A DNA stretch of 15,046 nucleotides from an uncultured Lachnospiraceae bacterium (GTDB lineage Bacteria > Bacillota_A > Clostridia > Lachnospirales > Lachnospiraceae): positions 1-15,046 of the forward strand of contig CAJUQU010000075.1 in NCBI GenBank assembly GCA_910588595.1, written 5' to 3'. The translations under genes and the position numbers were made by a program. Shown piece after piece: positions 13,796 to 15,046 of this stretch; position 1 is the stretch's first letter; each line of letters opens with the position of its first letter. The notes under the pieces were generated by a model. The model ran no database searches. It saw nothing but the letters and a program-made list of their open reading frames with translations, and was not told the DNA's origin.

Positions 13796-14569
13796 ATGAG
13801 TGGAAACGAACATTTTGTAAGTGCAGACAGTGAAGGGTATTTCTATTGCAGGGCAGTGGATTGTTATTTGAATGTCAAAAAAGAACAACATGTGTGCGGA
13901 TCCGGCTGTCCTTATTATACTGGGAAAGCAGACATCGCGAAAGGAGAATTTGTGTGCCGGTATCAAGAGAAAGGGATGGATGATCAGCCAGCCCTTTTTC
14001 CGTCTGTCGAAGGGTTGGATGAACGGCTTTACAAGGCGTATGCGTATGCTGCCAAGGCACATCTGGGACAGTATAGGAAAAAGACGAGAGTTCCTTATTT
14101 TGCACATATTATCACGACCATGAATTATGCTGTGGAGCTCACAGAGAAGATTGAAGTGCTGCAGGCAGCGATCCTCCATGACACTGTTGAGGATACATGG
14201 GTGACATTTGACGATCTGAAAGATGAGTTCGGGGACAGGGTTGCCGGGCTTGTGGAGGCGGAGACGGAGAATAAGCGCCGTGGTATGCCGGCTGCACAGA
14301 CGTGGGAGATCAGGAAGAGAGAGGCGATCGAGCATTTAAAGGCGGCCTCGCCGGATGCAAAGTTGATCGTCCTTGCGGACAAGACCGCCAATCTGGAGTC
14401 GATCGTGAGGGAACAGCGTTATCTGGGGGTGGAGATCTGGGATAAGTTCAATCAGCCGGACAAGTCAAAACAGGAGTGGTATTTCAGGGCAGTCAGAGCC
14501 CAGCTAATGGATTTTTATGACACAAGTGTCATGAAAATGTATGACAAGTATCTGGAAATACTATTCTGA
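13796..14569 (+). CDS. HD-domain hydrolase, SpoT/MESH1-like, with N-terminal cysteine cluster
   Basis: The core of this 257-aa protein matches the (p)ppGpp hydrolase half of RelA/SpoT proteins: AHLGQYRKKTRVPYFAHI (88-105, His104), ILHDTVEDT (126-134: His128, Asp129, Glu132, Asp133), FGDRVAGLV (145-153) and LADKTANL (193-200, Asp195). All metal-binding and catalytic positions of the HD fold are kept. No synthetase domain follows, so it would be a free-standing alarmone hydrolase, or a related nucleotide pyrophosphohydrolase. Residues 1-60 carry five Cys (18, 23, 34, 38, 54; including CGSGCPYYTG), which look like a zinc or metal knuckle not usual for such hydrolases. There is no signal peptide, so it is cytoplasmic, unlike its two operon mates. 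The ATG is 3 bases after the upstream stop, with AAAAAGGA as ribosome site. Its end overlaps the convergent deacetylase gene by 9 bp. Confidence 0.87.
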   Translation: MSGNEHFVSADSEGYFYCRAVDCYLNVKKEQHVCGSGCPYYTGKADIAKGEFVCRYQEKGMDDQPALFPSVEGLDERLYKAYAYAAKAHLGQYRKKTRVPYFAHIITTMNYAVELTEKIEVLQAAILHDTVEDTWVTFDDLKDEFGDRVAGLVEAETENKRRGMPAAQTWEIRKREAIEHLKAASPDAKLIVLADKTANLESIVREQRYLGVEIWDKFNQPDKSKQEWYFRAVRAQLMDFYDTSVMKMYDKYLEILF

Positions 14570-15046
14570 GGATCCCACAAAATCATCCAGGGTGCGGAAT
14601 GAGTATCCCATTTCTTCCCATCTTGTCAACAGTTCATCGAGAATCTCACCGTTGGTTTGGGAAGTGCTGTGCAGGAGGACGACGGCACCGGGGTGAATCC
14701 TGCCGACCAGCTTTTTAAAGGCTTCTTCTCTTGACGGCTGCTTATCCTGATACCAGTCGACATAAGCGAGGCTCCAGAAGAAGGTGTCATAGCCCAGTTC
14801 TTTTGCCATTTTTAGATTATTAATATTATATTTTCCCTGCGGCGGGCGGTAGAAATGTGCCAGTTCCGTGCCTGTGATCTCCTTGAATAAGTTTTCGACA
14901 TCGCGCATTTCTTTCTCAAAGGACTCCTTCGACGCGATCGAGGACATATCCAGATGATGGTAGGTGTGGTTGCCCACGGAATGTCCGTCAGCGACCATCT
15001 GTTTTACAAGGTCCGGCGCGGATTCCAGATAATGTCCTACCACGAA
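14561..15046 (-). CDS. Polysaccharide deacetylase, PdaA-like (C-terminal part; 5' end outside window)
   Basis: NodB-fold deacetylases remove acetyl groups from amino sugars; PdaA acts on muramic acid to allow delta-lactam formation in spore cortex. The frame is open to the window edge, giving 161 residues from FVVGHYLE onward. Visible NodB motifs are GHSVGNHTYHH (motif 2 with the metal-binding His pair), YRPPQGKYN (motif 3), FFWSLAYVDWYQD (motif 4, with PdaA-type wording) and VVLLHSTSQTNGEIL (motif 5 with its His). The catalytic Asp motif 1 would be upstream and cannot be seen. The C-terminus (YSFRTLDDFVG) is typical, so the 3' end is intact. The 9-base tail-to-tail overlap with the HD gene leaves no room for a terminator between them. 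Sporulation role is by homology only. Confidence 0.9.
   Translation of the reverse strand, partial: FVVGHYLESAPDLVKQMVADGHSVGNHTYHHLDMSSIASKESFEKEMRDVENLFKEITGTELAHFYRPPQGKYNINNLKMAKELGYDTFFWSLAYVDWYQDKQPSREEAFKKLVGRIHPGAVVLLHSTSQTNGEILDELLTRWEEMGYSFRTLDDFVGSSE

Noticed and set aside
13472..14335. 287-codon minus-strand open frame
   Set aside because: It lies antisense across the SH3-like and HD hydrolase genes, both of which have family motifs, and it has no motif of its own.
1..15046. CRISPR array, tRNA or rRNA genes
   Set aside because: No regularly spaced repeats and no tRNA- or rRNA-like sequence were seen on either strand.

Overview
The window looks like a chromosomal segment of a Gram-positive, low-to-moderate GC Clostridia, most likely a gut Lachnospiraceae relative. 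The evidence is indirect: purine-rich AGGAGG-type ribosome binding sites, TTGACA/TATAAT promoters, a TnpX/TndX-like large serine recombinase, a PdaA-like deacetylase, a free-standing CheD and a free-standing condensation-domain protein. I cannot name a species from sequence alone.

Left part (1-3280): the window opens inside the 3' part of a large serine recombinase, whose upstream reading frame appears broken near position 45, as expected at the edge of an old integrative element. Two small unassigned ORFs follow (1129-1323, 1496-1609). Next comes an intact ECF sigma factor gene coupled by ATGA overlap to a membrane-anchored anti-sigma-like gene with a PepSY-like C-terminus, closed by a strong terminator. 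A 163-bp near-complete imperfect palindrome (MITE-like) lies just behind.

Middle (3387-6222): a promoter and a 431-aa stand-alone condensation/acyltransferase-like protein, then scrap DNA. This holds a decayed fragment of an rRNA uracil methyltransferase gene (RlmD/RumA type), an intact RelB/DinJ-RelE/ParE-type toxin-antitoxin pair with its own promoter and operator-like palindrome, and a decayed ISAs1-family transposase on the minus strand.

Housekeeping-like stretch (6308-10488): a strong extended -10 promoter drives cheD and a 65-aa helical protein. A PHP-domain phosphoesterase (minus), a PAP2-family membrane phosphatase (plus, with a near-consensus promoter), an orphan Phd/YefM-type antitoxin (minus) and a membrane-anchored glycerophosphodiester phosphodiesterase (minus) follow. 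Several terminators, some bidirectional, separate them.

Right part (10618-15046): a three-gene plus-strand operon encodes an M13 (neprilysin-like) lipoprotein peptidase, a secreted SH3-like protein, and a SpoT/MESH1-like HD hydrolase carrying an N-terminal cysteine cluster. It converges with, and overlaps by 9 bp, the 3' end of a PdaA-like polysaccharide deacetylase gene that runs off the window.

The most distinctive items are the Cys-cluster/alarmone-hydrolase protein in an operon with two exported proteins, the sigma/anti-sigma pair beside mobile DNA, the long palindromic element, and the toxin-antitoxin module sitting between two gene remnants. No complete new defence system, CRISPR array, tRNA or rRNA was seen.
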